Of a DNA stretch of 64,000 nucleotides, positions 1-10,224 are shown in pieces. The notes beneath the pieces were generated by a model, which was not told the DNA's origin, made no database searches, and saw nothing but the letters and a program-made list of their open reading frames with translations. Source of the stretch: Endotrypanum monterogeii (Eukaryota; Euglenozoa; Kinetoplastea; Trypanosomatida; Trypanosomatidae); assembly GCA_000333855.2 (NCBI GenBank), contig CM007348.1:684328-748327 (forward strand), given 5' to 3'. The position numbers and the translations under genes are program-made. Each line of letters begins with the position of its first letter. Position 1 is the first letter of the stretch.

Positions 1-507
1 GTTACAGTTGCACCTGCACCTGCGTATGTGGGTGCGTCTCAGAGAAGACACCCCAAAGTCATACACGTCTCTCTCTCTTGCCGTGGTGACCGGGAAAAAA
101 AAAAATTTAACTGTATTTCCGAATTAAAATTATTGAGAGATGAAGCCCCACCACTTACAGGAGAACATGCTGTAAGCACATGGCAGCTGGCCATGAGGTT
201 CAACACATCATAAGCTCTCCCCTTTACTTGATATGGGAGGAAATATTTTCTACTGAGAACACCAAAAGCAGCTTTTTAGAATGAAAGCACTCCACACAGA
301 ACCTGACCGGAATGGGATGCAATTCAGAGAAAAAAAAGGCGAGTGCAGTCATCAGATAGTGCATTTTGTATTCATGTGGACCTGCAAGGATTTCGCTTTA
401 GGGTGTAGATAACGAATGAACAGTCTCGACCAACACCTCCCCCCTCTCGACAAGCAGGTTCGGGTGAGGGCAAGCCTGAGCTCTCTCTCTTGATCCTTTA
501 CAGAGCT
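1..507 (-). other. Gene-free stretch, probable 3' UTR of the Sua5 gene
   Basis: No convincing gene on either strand. The adjacent minus-strand gene stops at 508, so this stretch is most likely its 3' untranslated region plus intergenic DNA. It contains short A runs (near 95-107 and 331-337) and a CT-rich run (480-493), nothing more specific. Confidence 0.5.
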
Positions 508-1668
508 TCAGTCGCCGTGCCGAACGGCAGTAGGCATGGCCTCATTAGTCAGAAAAGCTGTCACACCCGATGCTGCTCGAAATAGTCGATCCTCTACAGC
601 AGCCAACAAATCCTCGCTCTCACTGTTGTCCTGCCACTCTGAGATGAGTGGAAACACAAGACTCCTCGCCCCCCTCACCGTCTCAGTCGCACGCAACGCA
701 TCGAATACAGCGAAGCACCCCTCTTCTGGTTTGCCTTCAGGGCTTAAATCGTGGTACGACAGGCAACTGTCCTTGAATCGGGCAAGATATTTGTTATAAT
801 CAAGAACAACGGTTTCGCTGAGAGGTACAACATCTTTGCCGCGGTGCACGTAAACAGGCACATCCGAGGAGGCTGTCAGCGCCGCCAGGCTACCCGGTGT
901 AAGGAGGGACGATGGTACACGTGGGGAATAGTGAGTCAGAAGCTGACCGGGGCTTACCATTGGTGCATTCGTTGAGCCAAACCTGATTCGCATGTCCTGA
1001 ATCTCCACACGCGTCTGCGGATATCTGTCCGCAATAGCGCGGTGAATCATGCTCACCGTAATACATCCCCTGCGCAGCACAACCACTGAATCTTTCGAGT
1101 CGATCTTGGCCACGGTGGACTCGATTCCAAGCGTACTTTGCCCGCCGTCAATGATGAGCAACTCCGAGTCTCGGGCCGCTAAATCGTCATAGACGTGCTG
1201 CGCTGTCGTCGGGCTCACATGCCCGAAGGTGTTCGCACTAGGGGCAGCTACAGGGACATCGACCATCTCCAGAAGTTTCAGCGTTGTCGCATTGTTGGGG
1301 ATGCGAGCACCTACGTAGCCAGAACCGCCTGTGACACAATCCGGAAGAGAAGGGTTTGCTTTGCACACGAGAGTCAACGGCCCTGGCCACAGAGCCGCCC
1401 CAATGGTGCACGCCAACTCCGCAGCTTCCTCATCCCACTTCAGATTCCACAACTTACGCACGCGATCCAGGGTGTGAACGTGGCAGATGAGAGGATCCGT
1501 AGGTGGTCGCCCCTTCACGACATAAATATTCTTGGCAGCACTCTCAATCAAAGCATTGCCGCCTAAACCATAGACCGTTTCCGTTGGGATAGCGACTAGC
1601 TTTCCTTGCAATAAGGCATCAGCAGCTCGCTGGAGGTCCTCTGGGGACGTTCCAATAATTTCAGCCAT
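508..1668 (-). CDS. SUA5: Threonylcarbamoyl-AMP synthase (Sua5/YrdC family)
   Basis: 386-residue protein of the Sua5/YrdC family, which makes threonylcarbamoyl-AMP from threonine, bicarbonate and ATP, the first step of t6A formation at position 37 of ANN-decoding tRNAs. An N-terminal YrdC domain carries PTETVYGLGG (residues 28-37) and KGRPPTDPL (52-60), matching the nucleotide/threonine-binding signature. The linker SPGQLLTHYSP then leads to a C-terminal Sua5 domain (about residues 250-386), so this is the long Sua5 type rather than the short bacterial YrdC/TsaC type. The start is an ATG at 1668, and a polypyrimidine tract followed by AG lies about 140 nt upstream on this strand. It is the last gene of the leftward unit in this window. 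Cytosolic versus mitochondrial location is not evident; there is no obvious presequence. Confidence 0.93.
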   Translation of the reverse strand: MAEIIGTSPEDLQRAADALLQGKLVAIPTETVYGLGGNALIESAAKNIYVVKGRPPTDPLICHVHTLDRVRKLWNLKWDEEAAELACTIGAALWPGPLTLVCKANPSLPDCVTGGSGYVGARIPNNATTLKLLEMVDVPVAAPSANTFGHVSPTTAQHVYDDLAARDSELLIIDGGQSTLGIESTVAKIDSKDSVVVLRRGCITVSMIHRAIADRYPQTRVEIQDMRIRFGSTNAPMVSPGQLLTHYSPRVPSSLLTPGSLAALTASSDVPVYVHRGKDVVPLSETVVLDYNKYLARFKDSCLSYHDLSPEGKPEEGCFAVFDALRATETVRGARSLVFPLISEWQDNSESEDLLAAVEDRLFRAASGVTAFLTNEAMPTAVRHGD

Positions 1669-1807
1669 GGCTTGTGTCCAGTTTGGAGAACAAAAAAAAA
1701 GCAGAACACGCGTTGACCTTTAATGCTAGTTGTGCAACGCTGTCCTGGTATAAACAGTTATTACGGATTCGGTGTACCTTGAGTCAGACACTTTTGGATC
1801 CACTGGC

Positions 1808-1842
1808 CTTGCAAAAAAAAAAAGGGGGGGGAGGGGAACAAA
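1808..1842 (-). promoter_or_regulatory. Predicted trans-splice acceptor for the Sua5 gene
   Basis: Read on the minus strand, a C/T-only run of about 20 nt (complement of the A/G run at 1814-1834) is followed by GCAAG. The first AG is at 1809-1808, which would give a 5' UTR of about 140 nt. A second, shorter T-run (1688-1700) would place the acceptor only a few bases before the ATG and is less likely. The rest of 1669-2682 holds no supported gene. Confidence 0.5.
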
Positions 1843-2682
1843 AGTCAACATGAGCGTGAAGATAAAACCGCGCACTCAGTGGACTGTGGCGGAACACGTA
1901 TCAGAGGGCAGGAGCTGACGATGAGAATGGGAGGAATCCCTCCGTCCAGGGATAAACCTATGCAAACAAAATCGGCATTTTGCACAAAGTAGAAATGTAC
2001 CACTTACAGCGCGGCTCCAATGCATATACAATGCCAGAGAAAAAGCATAGGCGTGAAACCCTACTCACACGTCCCCTATCGCCACATAATATTTAACATT
2101 CTCCTATGACCTTCATACGGGGTGGAAAAGAATCGCGTTTCTGACATCGTCTCTGCTATGTAGAGAGAGATCCGCGAGGCCTTCAAGGACATTACTCATC
2201 TCTGTTTCATTGTTTTTACTTTTGGCGGCCACACCTTTATCAAGTTAAAAAGACATGCCGCTTGTGAACAGAAGGCGATATGAAAAAAACACCCGCCCGA
2301 TCCCAGAAAAGGACACACAATGCATCCGTCCTGATTGCCAAAGTAAACGCGGATCGGCTCTTGGCTGAAAGAACTCACGGATTGCGGTCGCTACGTTCCT
2401 CTCTTGCATCTACTGCAGATACCCTGCCTCCTGCAAACGATCTCAACGCCACTTAGCTACGGAAGAAACAGCGTCTGCATTACACTGCACTGGTCAAAAC
2501 GCTTACCACGCGGAGGGGCCCACGGCTAGACTCCCAGTGTACTCGTTCGGCCTATGCGAACGCCTTTGTTCACCGGATACAAAAACAAAAACAAATCCGA
2601 CATGCCATACACGACCCATCCACTCCACGACACTGGAAGTCTGAGGACAAGGACTGGCATGGAAAAAGAAGCCCTTCCTTCA

Positions 2683-3239
2683 CCACGCTCATTACGCCAC
2701 ACAACACTGCGAGTCCAGATAGGCACCCCGCAGCAGCTTGCCACTCGCGCAGTCCTATGTGGTGCAAGGCAACAGCAGACACGCCTCACAACACGGCAAA
2801 CTCAGCCATCAAGGCACTCGCAGCTGGGCCAAACGCCAACCCACCCGCCCCGCACACAGCCACACAGCCGCCCCCACCCCCTCCTGTCGCGCTCCTCGCG
2901 AAGCGGGGCATCCACAGGGGTGGGCTCAGGCGCCGTCCCCGAGCAGTAGCCGCGGGGAACCGAGTGGAATACGCTCAAGCGACGCTGGCCCTCTCTCCAC
3001 CACACAGTCGATAACAGACCCGCACGAGAGCTACGAGCCGCCGCGACGCGACGCAACCCAGGACCTGACTGCCCACATCAGAACCGAGGAGCAACTGGGA
3101 GCCCCTTGCACCCCTCCCCCTAGGCTCTAGCGACTCCGACCCTATCAGCACACCAAGTGACTCAGCATTGGATGAGAGCTTGGGGGCTGCTTGGCTTCCC
3201 CACAGAGTGGGTACTGGACCCTGATACCACGCTGAGGTG
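2683..3239 (-). mobile_element. SIDER-like retroposon, family A, copy A1 (full length)
   Basis: About 555 bp, the reverse complement of copy A2 (17766-18327). On the minus strand it begins with GACACCTCAGCGTGGTATC and contains TACCCACTCTGTGGGGAAGCC near its 5' end. The shared part ends at GTAATGAGCG(T), where A2 and A3 have A-rich tails; this copy's tail is less clean. By eye it differs from A2 at only a few positions in the body. It lies about 290 nt beyond the stop codon of the DEAD-box gene and in the same sense, so it would be part of that mRNA's 3' UTR. Size, A-tail and 3'-UTR sense position match SIDER elements of Leishmania, which are non-coding, truncated relatives of ingi/L1Tc retroposons and often affect mRNA stability. 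The open frames on both strands are a by-product of high GC. Confidence 0.65.
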
Positions 3240-3527
3240 TCCCCCGTCATCAGGGAGACAGACGAGAAGCAAATTCAAGTAGATGAAGTGAACAATCTAC
3301 TAATAATAAAGAAACACCTCAGAAAATAATCGAAGCAAAGCAGGGCACTGCTCTGACGGGAAAAAAAACGGAATGGGCAACCCACCCCCAACTCCAGTGC
3401 CGGAAAACTGACATTTGGTGAATTAAATACGTCAATAACAAGGGATGCCATAAACGTGGCTGGGTGGCTGCTGTGGTGAGGAAAAGAGGTAAACATAGGT
3501 TATCTGCAATCCTCTCCCCAAGGGTAC

Positions 3528-5162
3528 TCACCAATCCATTTTAGACGAGGCGTGGTCATCGAAGTTGCGAGAGTTAGACCCACGAGACGTAGAGGGCCGG
3601 GAACCACCTCGATCACCACGAAAACGGCCAAAACCGCTCTTGCCTTCTTTTCTGGCGGAACCACCTCGGTCATACCGCCCGAAGCGGTCCTGCCGGTGGC
3701 GCGTCCGGTTCTGGAAACGCTCAGCAAGCTCCATCAGCTCCTTTGGGGCAGTGACTCGACAGCGAGTCAAGTAGTCTACGAGATCTGCTGCAAGTCCATC
3801 GTCTCCTTGGCCAATAAATGTGTAAGCTGTTCCGGTGCGACCGGCGCGGCCGGTGCGCCCGATGCGATGGCAGTAGCTATCGATGTTCTTTGGCGCCTGA
3901 AAATTCACGACACACGTCACATCGGGAATGTCTAGGCCCCGAGAAGCAACGTCGGTCGCCACAAGGAGACGTATGTGGTTTTTCTTGAACATGTCCATCA
4001 CCTTGTCCCGCTGCCGCTGCGACAGACCGCCGTGAAGAGTCCCTATGTAGCGGGCATCGATCCCAAGTCGGTGGCTGAATGCTCGGGCTGTGTTTTCCGT
4101 ATCCGTCTGACGCTCCACGAAAATAATGAGCTTGTCGTTGCTATCATCAATGGTTCCAGCTTCGACGAGAGACCCGAGCTTCTCAATGCGCTCTGAGAAA
4201 CTGTTGCAGAAGATAAGCTCCTGCTTGATGTGCTCGTTCACTTGTAAACCTGTTCCCGCAGTACCAGCTCGTATCAGCACGCGTTTGTTGGATAGATACC
4301 TGCGCGCCATCTCTTGTACCGACTCCGGCCACGTTGCGGACCACATCATCGTTTGGGGGTGTGAGGCTGAGTCGATGTAGGACATAATCTCATCCAAGTG
4401 AACCTGGAACCCCATATCGAGAAGGCGGTCTGCCTCGTCGAAGACCAGGAACGAGAGATTGCGAATGGATACGTCACCAGCGTCGAGGAAGTCCTTCAGT
4501 CGTCCTGGACAGGCAACAAGCACGTCACACCCGCTGTGAAGACGGCGAGCTTGGATATCTCGCGGGACACCACCATAAGCCTCGCAGACACGTACCTGTC
4601 CACAACCGAGACTTTCAAGCACTTTTGTGGTCTGCTGCACCAACTCCCGAGTCGGTGCTAGAACGAGAACAGACGGCGTGTGATCAGGATTGCGCTTGAA
4701 CGCCAACAGAGCCGGAACAGAGAACGCCACCGTCTTCCCTGAGCCGGTCGGCGCGAGCCCGATAGCATCGTGACCGTCGGCCAATAAGGGTATCGTGAAT
4801 TTCTGAATGTCTGTCGTCGAAGGGTACTTTAGCGCCTTTAACCCCTCCGCCAGCCATTGTGGTGCATTGTGCAACTCTGCGAATGAGTTCAGTGGGGTGA
4901 CGTTGACAGAATCACCATTCTCATCCGTGATGGAAACGTCATGCTCTGTCGACGCCCCAGACGTGCTTGTCTTCTGTGGTGAATGCGAGTTGCCCAGATT
5001 GGCACTAGAGGCAAGAATCGATCCCTCGTACATCGCACTAGTGGCAAAGAAGGTGCACTTTGTGTTTAATATGGGCCAAAGAGTGAGGTGGGCCCAAAAA
5101 GGTGCGGTGGTGCATCGTGCGGCAGCACGTCTGCCAAACAACGCACCTGTGAAACGACGCAT
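3528..5162 (-). CDS. DEAD-box ATP-dependent RNA helicase, probably mitochondrial
   Basis: 544 residues with a complete DEAD-box core: APTGSGKT (137-144, motif I), PTREL (170-174, Ia), DEAD (242-245, II), SAT (275-277, III), VATDVASRGLD (V) and HRIGRTGRAGR (VI). A Q-motif-like region lies near residues 93-120. The N-terminus is rich in Arg, Ala, Thr and Phe with no acidic residue for about 44 residues, typical of a mitochondrial presequence. The tail (about 485-535) is Gly/Arg/Ser-rich with RGG-like steps, probably non-specific RNA binding. Length and architecture resemble the kinetoplast editing helicase mHel61/KREH1 of Trypanosoma brucei, but orthology is inferred from memory and a Ded1-like role is not excluded. 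The ATG at 5162 is supported by a polypyrimidine tract at 5281-5317 on this strand. A SIDER-like element lies in its 3' UTR. Confidence 0.88.
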   Translation of the reverse strand: MRRFTGALFGRRAAARCTTAPFWAHLTLWPILNTKCTFFATSAMYEGSILASSANLGNSHSPQKTSTSGASTEHDVSITDENGDSVNVTPLNSFAELHNAPQWLAEGLKALKYPSTTDIQKFTIPLLADGHDAIGLAPTGSGKTVAFSVPALLAFKRNPDHTPSVLVLAPTRELVQQTTKVLESLGCGQVRVCEAYGGVPRDIQARRLHSGCDVLVACPGRLKDFLDAGDVSIRNLSFLVFDEADRLLDMGFQVHLDEIMSYIDSASHPQTMMWSATWPESVQEMARRYLSNKRVLIRAGTAGTGLQVNEHIKQELIFCNSFSERIEKLGSLVEAGTIDDSNDKLIIFVERQTDTENTARAFSHRLGIDARYIGTLHGGLSQRQRDKVMDMFKKNHIRLLVATDVASRGLDIPDVTCVVNFQAPKNIDSYCHRIGRTGRAGRTGTAYTFIGQGDDGLAADLVDYLTRCRVTAPKELMELAERFQNRTRHRQDRFGRYDRGGSARKEGKSGFGRFRGDRGGSRPSTSRGSNSRNFDDHASSKMDW

Positions 5163-5253
5163 CTGCTTGGCTTACGGTAAACAGCACTTGTTGGCACAGT
5201 TGTGGCGTGTTCGATAATAGAACACGGCAAATCGAAATGAAAGTGAAAGTATT

Positions 5254-5317
5254 CTAAAACCACAAGCACACAGGACGTTGGTAGGAAGAAGAAAAAAGGA
5301 AGTTGAAGAAGAGAGTG
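5254..5317 (-). promoter_or_regulatory. Predicted polypyrimidine tract and trans-splice acceptor for the helicase
   Basis: On the minus strand a C/T-rich run (complement of 5281-5317) is followed by about 25 nt without AG and then TTTTAG, with the AG at 5255-5254. This gives a 5' UTR of about 90 nt. The rest of the 487-nt gap between 5163 and 5649 should be the 3' UTR of the CEP76-like gene; nothing else is seen there. Confidence 0.5.
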
Positions 5318-5649
5318 ATATCAGCATTAAGTAAAGTACGTCGTCTTTTTGGTGAAAAAAAAAACCCTCGGACCACCCACACAACACAGAGTGCAGCACT
5401 TCCCCACACTAAAGAGACACAAAGTCGGCTGGGAGAGAGCCACCCTACTCCCTCTTGACACCGCCCTGCGGCATGGGTGAATCCTAGTATAACGTACACG
5501 GGTCACCTCGTATTGTAAGCTGTACATTTGTGATGGATTTTGAGAGAAGTGTATAAAGACAGAGTACACAATCTATGAGTCAGTCAAGAAAATGTATATC
5601 AAGGGAAGTACAGCGAAACGCTGTACGACGCACAACGAGAAAAAGTAAA

Positions 5650-7533
5650 CTATGCAACCTTGGGTGCATTGTAGTTCACCGCAATCATCACCCAAACGGA
5701 AATCACGCGTTCTGGGAAAGAAAATACCTTGACGCGTACACCAAACTTGGCGCTGTCCACCACTGTATCCAATATCTCTTTTCCCACAGAAGCGGCACGC
5801 ACAACGTCCATCACACTACCAGCATCGAGATACGAAACGTTTACCGGAATCGCTTTGAACGTTTTTCCCGCGCCTAAGATGCCCTTCACCGACTCTTGAA
5901 AAAAAGAAAAACTCGCTGCACAGCCTTCGTTCTGCTGACGCTCGTATAGTACTAGCCCCTGCGACAACACATAAGAAACCACATCATCGTAGGTTGTTAC
6001 AACACCAAAGGAATCCCGGTACGTTGAAATTGCTGCGCGAAGTTGAATCTCTAGCGATCGCTCCACCGAGGACGCAGCTACAGCTTCGAATAAAAGTGGT
6101 GCAGGAGGGTATCGCGGCACCATTCGCAACTTCAGCACGTTAAGTGGCTTCCAGAACTCCTCGTTGTGGCATTCAAAGGATGCAGTAATGATGCTGTTCG
6201 AGGCTTGGCAATTAGCAAAAAAGGACTTGTTGTTGAATATGCAATCAACAGTAGCGAATGTTCCCTGCTCACTTGGCGAAGAGCGTTCACCCGACGTGGG
6301 ATTCCACACTGTAACCTTCGTGGAGCCACGCATATCGGTAGACCTGGATACCACGAAGACACCAACTTCACCGTTGTGGCAAGACCCGATTGCGCAGTAA
6401 GCATCAATGCCGAACCCTAGTAAGAGAGAACACAGAAGAGCAGCATGATTGCAGTGGTGACCCTGCCTCTGCGAAAGAAAAACGAAAGGAGAGAGCCAGC
6501 TACTTGCCTCAGCCCCTAATGAGCCAATGGAGGAAGCGCTTTCGTTAGTGACCCGCAGCAGCGACACAAACCGCGCAGCATCCTGCGGCGAGTCGAGACC
6601 GAACTCTGCTTGTATTGGCGAGACAAAGTGGGTTAGAGGCACCATCCTTCCGGTTGAGGTGGAAGCAAATAGCCGCACCTTACGCTCTTTGTGTGTTGGG
6701 CTGAATTCCTGATACTCTGACCACCATCGTCTAGAGTACACGAGGAACTCGCGGTCAGCGTTAGTAACGGCTACACGCTGCTGCTCGACCCGCAACGCAA
6801 TGTCCTCCTCCTTGTAACGGATTCGCTTTTTAGACACCAACTCGAGCTGCAAGTCTAAAATTCCCGCTGGTACTCCCGCATTTGCGCCACAGAGTTCTAC
6901 CGTAAGCCCCAGGTAGCCGCTTTTCAATACTTTTCTCCATTCTATGAAGTTTTCCCCCAGTAACTCGGCAACGTTGAGCCGTGAATCCTCTCGTAGGACC
7001 GCAACGTGAAAAGGAGTCGACACCTCGATAAGATCAGCCTCTCCGAAGCCGAACCCAGCAGCGTCCACTTCGAAGAGAAACTCTTCATCAAATGCTGGCT
7101 CTGTTGAGCAGGGCTGTAACGTAGATCTAAACCTTTGGTTTCCAAACTGAGCCGCAAAGACAACAGAACGCTTGTTCACAGTTGATGGAGATATGTCAAG
7201 GTTGTCTACAAAAGCGCGTCCGCCGTTCAGTCGGACGAGAAGATAGTACCGTCCGTCGCTCGGTATGGTAATAGAAGGCTTTGCACCAGCAGAACTGCTA
7301 GATTGAATTTGACTAGCAAGTTCCTGTAGTATTCCTTTTTCTCTAAGAATACGCATAATCGCATTCGGGTTGTCGACAGACACATCCTCATTTTCGTGTT
7401 CTGAGATATATGTATCAACGATGTCGCGTATTGATTGATAAACACTGGTCTCCTGTAAGAATGAATGGATAGCAGACTTCATTGATTTCAAATGCTCAGG
7501 CGATATCTGCCCAGATCTGTGTAATGAGTTCAT
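5650..7533 (-). CDS. CEP76: CEP76-like centriolar/basal-body protein
   Basis: 627 residues from the ATG at 7533; the frame extends 8 codons further upstream but without ATG. Residues 15-75 align by eye with the start of animal CEP76, with a similar helical pattern ending in a RILREKGILQELASQI segment. A C2-type beta domain follows (about 95-240; LLVRLNGGRAFVDNLDISPS), then a central strand/helix region, then a transglutaminase-like part with QGHHCNHAALLCSLLLGFGI and VTVWNPTSGER, where CEP76 also carries a degenerate peptidase-like fold. CEP76 restrains centriole reduplication in animals; in a flagellate a basal-body or transition-zone place is the natural inference. Residues of a working Cys-His-Asp triad cannot be assigned safely. 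The polypyrimidine stretch upstream (7595-7615 complement) and an AG near 7559 fit this start. Confidence 0.75.
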   Translation of the reverse strand: MNSLHRSGQISPEHLKSMKSAIHSFLQETSVYQSIRDIVDTYISEHENEDVSVDNPNAIMRILREKGILQELASQIQSSSSAGAKPSITIPSDGRYYLLVRLNGGRAFVDNLDISPSTVNKRSVVFAAQFGNQRFRSTLQPCSTEPAFDEEFLFEVDAAGFGFGEADLIEVSTPFHVAVLREDSRLNVAELLGENFIEWRKVLKSGYLGLTVELCGANAGVPAGILDLQLELVSKKRIRYKEEDIALRVEQQRVAVTNADREFLVYSRRWWSEYQEFSPTHKERKVRLFASTSTGRMVPLTHFVSPIQAEFGLDSPQDAARFVSLLRVTNESASSIGSLGAEASSWLSPFVFLSQRQGHHCNHAALLCSLLLGFGIDAYCAIGSCHNGEVGVFVVSRSTDMRGSTKVTVWNPTSGERSSPSEQGTFATVDCIFNNKSFFANCQASNSIITASFECHNEEFWKPLNVLKLRMVPRYPPAPLLFEAVAASSVERSLEIQLRAAISTYRDSFGVVTTYDDVVSYVLSQGLVLYERQQNEGCAASFSFFQESVKGILGAGKTFKAIPVNVSYLDAGSVMDVVRAASVGKEILDTVVDSAKFGVRVKVFSFPERVISVWVMIAVNYNAPKVA

Positions 7534-7806
7534 TGTTGGAGCCTCCTTTGACCTCACTCTGTACCATCAATGGTGATGAGCGAAAACAAGACATGCAAAC
7601 AAAAGAAAGAGTGAAGCAATGAACGTAGAGACGTGTGCTCATGCTAGGGAAACTTGTTCATTACAACCACGAAGGAGAGGTACCTTGAGTGCTAGCGTGA
7701 AAAAATGTATCTAGCACTGTACGCTCAGGCTGGTTGCGCAAAAGCAGCACGATTCATAAGTCGATCCTGTACGTGTAGTACCCTTGTTGTTCCATTCGCC
7801 CGCTTT

Positions 7807-8235
7807 TCAGTACTCATCACGCTGAGCACGAGCAGAAAATAAACCAAAGTTCATCATCAATAAAAGCAGCGAATGTACCAAAAGCGCCACCCCTGGCCAC
7901 GCAACTTTTCGATCCCCATAGGGATACATCATCTTCCAGACTGAAAGGCAAATAGACGTGAACAGGAGAGATGTTCCAAGGAGAAACAAACTCTTATTCT
8001 TCTGTATCGTATCATCGTCATCTTCTAGATCATCATCTGTGCCCAGGATATTTAGGGGCCTCACCAACAACAAGATAAAGCTACCGAGCAAAGCGACAAG
8101 GGTTGGTAGCCACATAAGGAAGTCATAGGGCAGCCCCGCTCTGCTCGCCATCACGGCTCCATCTGCAAACACAATAAGGCTGCATCCGAAGAAAGCACCC
8201 GAAGCGATCACTATTGCGGCTTGGCGGTACGACAT
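7807..8235 (-). CDS. TMEM50/UPF0220-family four-helix membrane protein
   Basis: 142 residues with four hydrophobic stretches (about 8-28, 40-60, 82-102 and 113-133). These are separated by a strongly acidic loop (TDDDLEDDDD, about 66-75) and a basic/aromatic loop (MMYPYGDRKVAWPG). Length, spacing and the Trp/Pro/Gly-rich last loop match the small TMEM50A/B (UPF0220, yeast Vps68) family of endomembrane proteins. Vps68 works with the ESCRT/endosomal machinery in yeast; the role here is not known. The start is the ATG at 8235, without a competing upstream ATG. It sits between the CEP76-like and phosphodiesterase genes in the leftward unit, with about 270 nt on each side. Confidence 0.75.
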   Translation of the reverse strand: MSYRQAAIVIASGAFFGCSLIVFADGAVMASRAGLPYDFLMWLPTLVALLGSFILLLVRPLNILGTDDDLEDDDDTIQKNKSLFLLGTSLLFTSICLSVWKMMYPYGDRKVAWPGVALLVHSLLLLMMNFGLFSARAQRDEY

Positions 8236-8515
8236 TGTAAGTGCTTTATCTCTGAACCTAAGTGAGTAGGGGGAAAAAAGGTTAAAAAGAAGCTAGATAG
8301 AGAGAGTGTGGGGGACGTTAGAGCAAAATAAAGTGAGGAGACAATCAATGATAACAGTTTGCATAGGGAATATTAGCATCAGTGGCTTTGAGGTGGACCC
8401 TTTGGTGTTTCTAGTGCACACTTGCTTCAGAATAAGCCCCTTCACTTGCCATGAATATGTCGAGATCGTAAAAAAATTGAGGATAAAAACTTGGCCGTGT
8501 TGTAACAACAATACA

Positions 8516-9565
8516 TTACCCTGAAAGCACTCTTAAGCGGACAGCTCCCCGGTGTGTGTTAATTAGTCGGCGAAGTTTGATGGGATCGTCAGACATCACA
8601 CCGTTGAGGGGCCACTGAATTGCTTCCAATATATCATCCTCGCTGTTGAAGTTCCATCCAACTACCACGATACCTCGGCTCTGGAGATACCTCCAGAGTA
8701 ACGGCGAGGAAAAAAGAAATCCACCGATGTAAGCCAAACATTTTCCGTGCTCCTTTGCGGCATACGTCTTCATCTCAGTTGTGAAAACTGGAATCGAGAA
8801 AACATCGTAGTTTATAGAAATGTAGGGCAGTAGACCCGTGTAAAAAAAGAGGTACGTCCGGAAAAATTCGAGAGGTCCTGCAAAGAGACGGTAACGTCTC
8901 TTCACCTCAGGGCCTCTCTCCGCAAAGTAGGCGTTGATAAACTGCTGGTTCTTTGGTTCACTACTTCCCACAAAGGTGATGCTTTCACGACCGTACGCAG
9001 CAATCAAGTCTAGAACTACAGAAACAAAATCTTTGCTGTTGTCTTTGATATCGATGTGCAACGGTGTAGAGGGGAACCTCTCGAAGACTTCACGTAGCAG
9101 GCATAATCTGGTGGTGTCATCAACAGGGATCTCATCGGACGCCTGGTATTCCGTCATGTCACGTGTAGCAAACTCTAACCTAATGACTCTGTTACACTGG
9201 GGGAGTGTTTTTGAGCCATCCTGGCCAACTACCATATCTGAAACTGCTACATCTGCATACTGTGGACCGCATATAGCTCCTAGGTGATCATCATGGGACA
9301 CAACCACTTGTCCATCCTTTGATTCTCTGACATCGAGCTCAATCATATCGCAGAATCCCTCTTTGATTGCTCGCGTAAACGTGTATATGGTGTTTTCTGG
9401 CCCCAATATGGAGCCACCGCGGTGAGCAATTTTAGTGATGGAGTACGGAAACTTCTTTTTCAGGGCTGCATTCTTCTTCTTGCTGCGCACAGACATCTGA
9501 ATGAGGCAAACAGACACGATAATGTGGCCCCCAACCACCAGTGCCAAAGCTGGTAAAAAATGCAT
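8516..9565 (-). CDS. Glycerophosphodiester phosphodiesterase, membrane-anchored
   Basis: 349 residues from the ATG at 9565; the frame opens 7 codons earlier at GTG, which is not used as a start in eukaryotes. An N-terminal hydrophobic anchor (2-24) is followed by a basic stretch (RSKKKNAALKKK). The GDPD domain starts with KIAHRGG and PENT, then MIELDVRESKDGQVVVSHDD. That gives the usual metal and catalytic residues: His of HRG, Glu and Asp of ELD, and His of SHD. Later elements include LHIDIKDNS and the closing VVVGWNFNSEDD with a WPLNGVMSDDP end, typical of the barrel. The enzyme hydrolyses glycerophosphodiesters such as glycerophosphocholine to glycerol-3-phosphate and an alcohol. The anchor suggests ER or another endomembrane, similar to GDE/GDPD1-type enzymes. 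It is the first gene of the leftward unit, next to the strand-switch region. Confidence 0.9.
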   Translation of the reverse strand: MHFLPALALVVGGHIIVSVCLIQMSVRSKKKNAALKKKFPYSITKIAHRGGSILGPENTIYTFTRAIKEGFCDMIELDVRESKDGQVVVSHDDHLGAICGPQYADVAVSDMVVGQDGSKTLPQCNRVIRLEFATRDMTEYQASDEIPVDDTTRLCLLREVFERFPSTPLHIDIKDNSKDFVSVVLDLIAAYGRESITFVGSSEPKNQQFINAYFAERGPEVKRRYRLFAGPLEFFRTYLFFYTGLLPYISINYDVFSIPVFTTEMKTYAAKEHGKCLAYIGGFLFSSPLLWRYLQSRGIVVVGWNFNSEDDILEAIQWPLNGVMSDDPIKLRRLINTHRGAVRLRVLSG

Positions 9566-10224
9566 TGGTATGTGCCGGAGTGTCACCTGTCTCCTAGACT
9601 CAGACTAAAAGGTAAAGATGAACAGCAAGGAAAGAAAAAGGAGGCATGTGGTCACTCACCAAGGTATGATGTGGATGAAAGATCCTTCAAAGAATCATGC
9701 AGAGCTGTATCCAGTATCATTGTTTCTCGGAAAATGGTAAAAACCACGTGGGTACATTCGCAAAACAAAAAAAACAAAAGCTCTCTCGCCGGCAATCCGC
9801 GCACGATACGCTTTGAATCAGCAAAGATACAGTGAAGCAGAGAATCTTTTTTTTTCTCATCGCCAGTACAACACAATGGTTAGAGGATACAATCAAAACC
9901 CTGACAGTAGCAAATAGAATTCAGGTGTACCCTACCCCTAGAAACTGATTAGAGAGTGTTCCTGAGAACGGGAAAGTATTGTGCCTCTCCAGGGTCTTCA
10001 CATAAGAAGCAAAAAAAAAGGACACATGAAATGTACGCAGACCCACCCAACACCTCTTCGTCGCTCTTTAGGGGTGTGCGAGACAGAGAAGCTAAAACAA
10101 AAAATTCATCAGACCGCCGCGTGCGCCGAGCGGTAAAGTGCTTTGGCACTTAACCGCAAGGAGTTACCTTCTCCGGGGGCATGGACCACAGCCATCAGAA
10201 ACAAGGAAAAAAAACCTAGCCTCG

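Noticed and set aside
10113..10190. tRNA-like stretch (GCGCCGAGCGGTAAAGTGC resembles an A box)
   Set aside because: No GGTTCGANTCC-type B box follows, and the stems for anticodon and acceptor arms do not pair, so a tRNA gene is not supported; at most a chance or decayed match.
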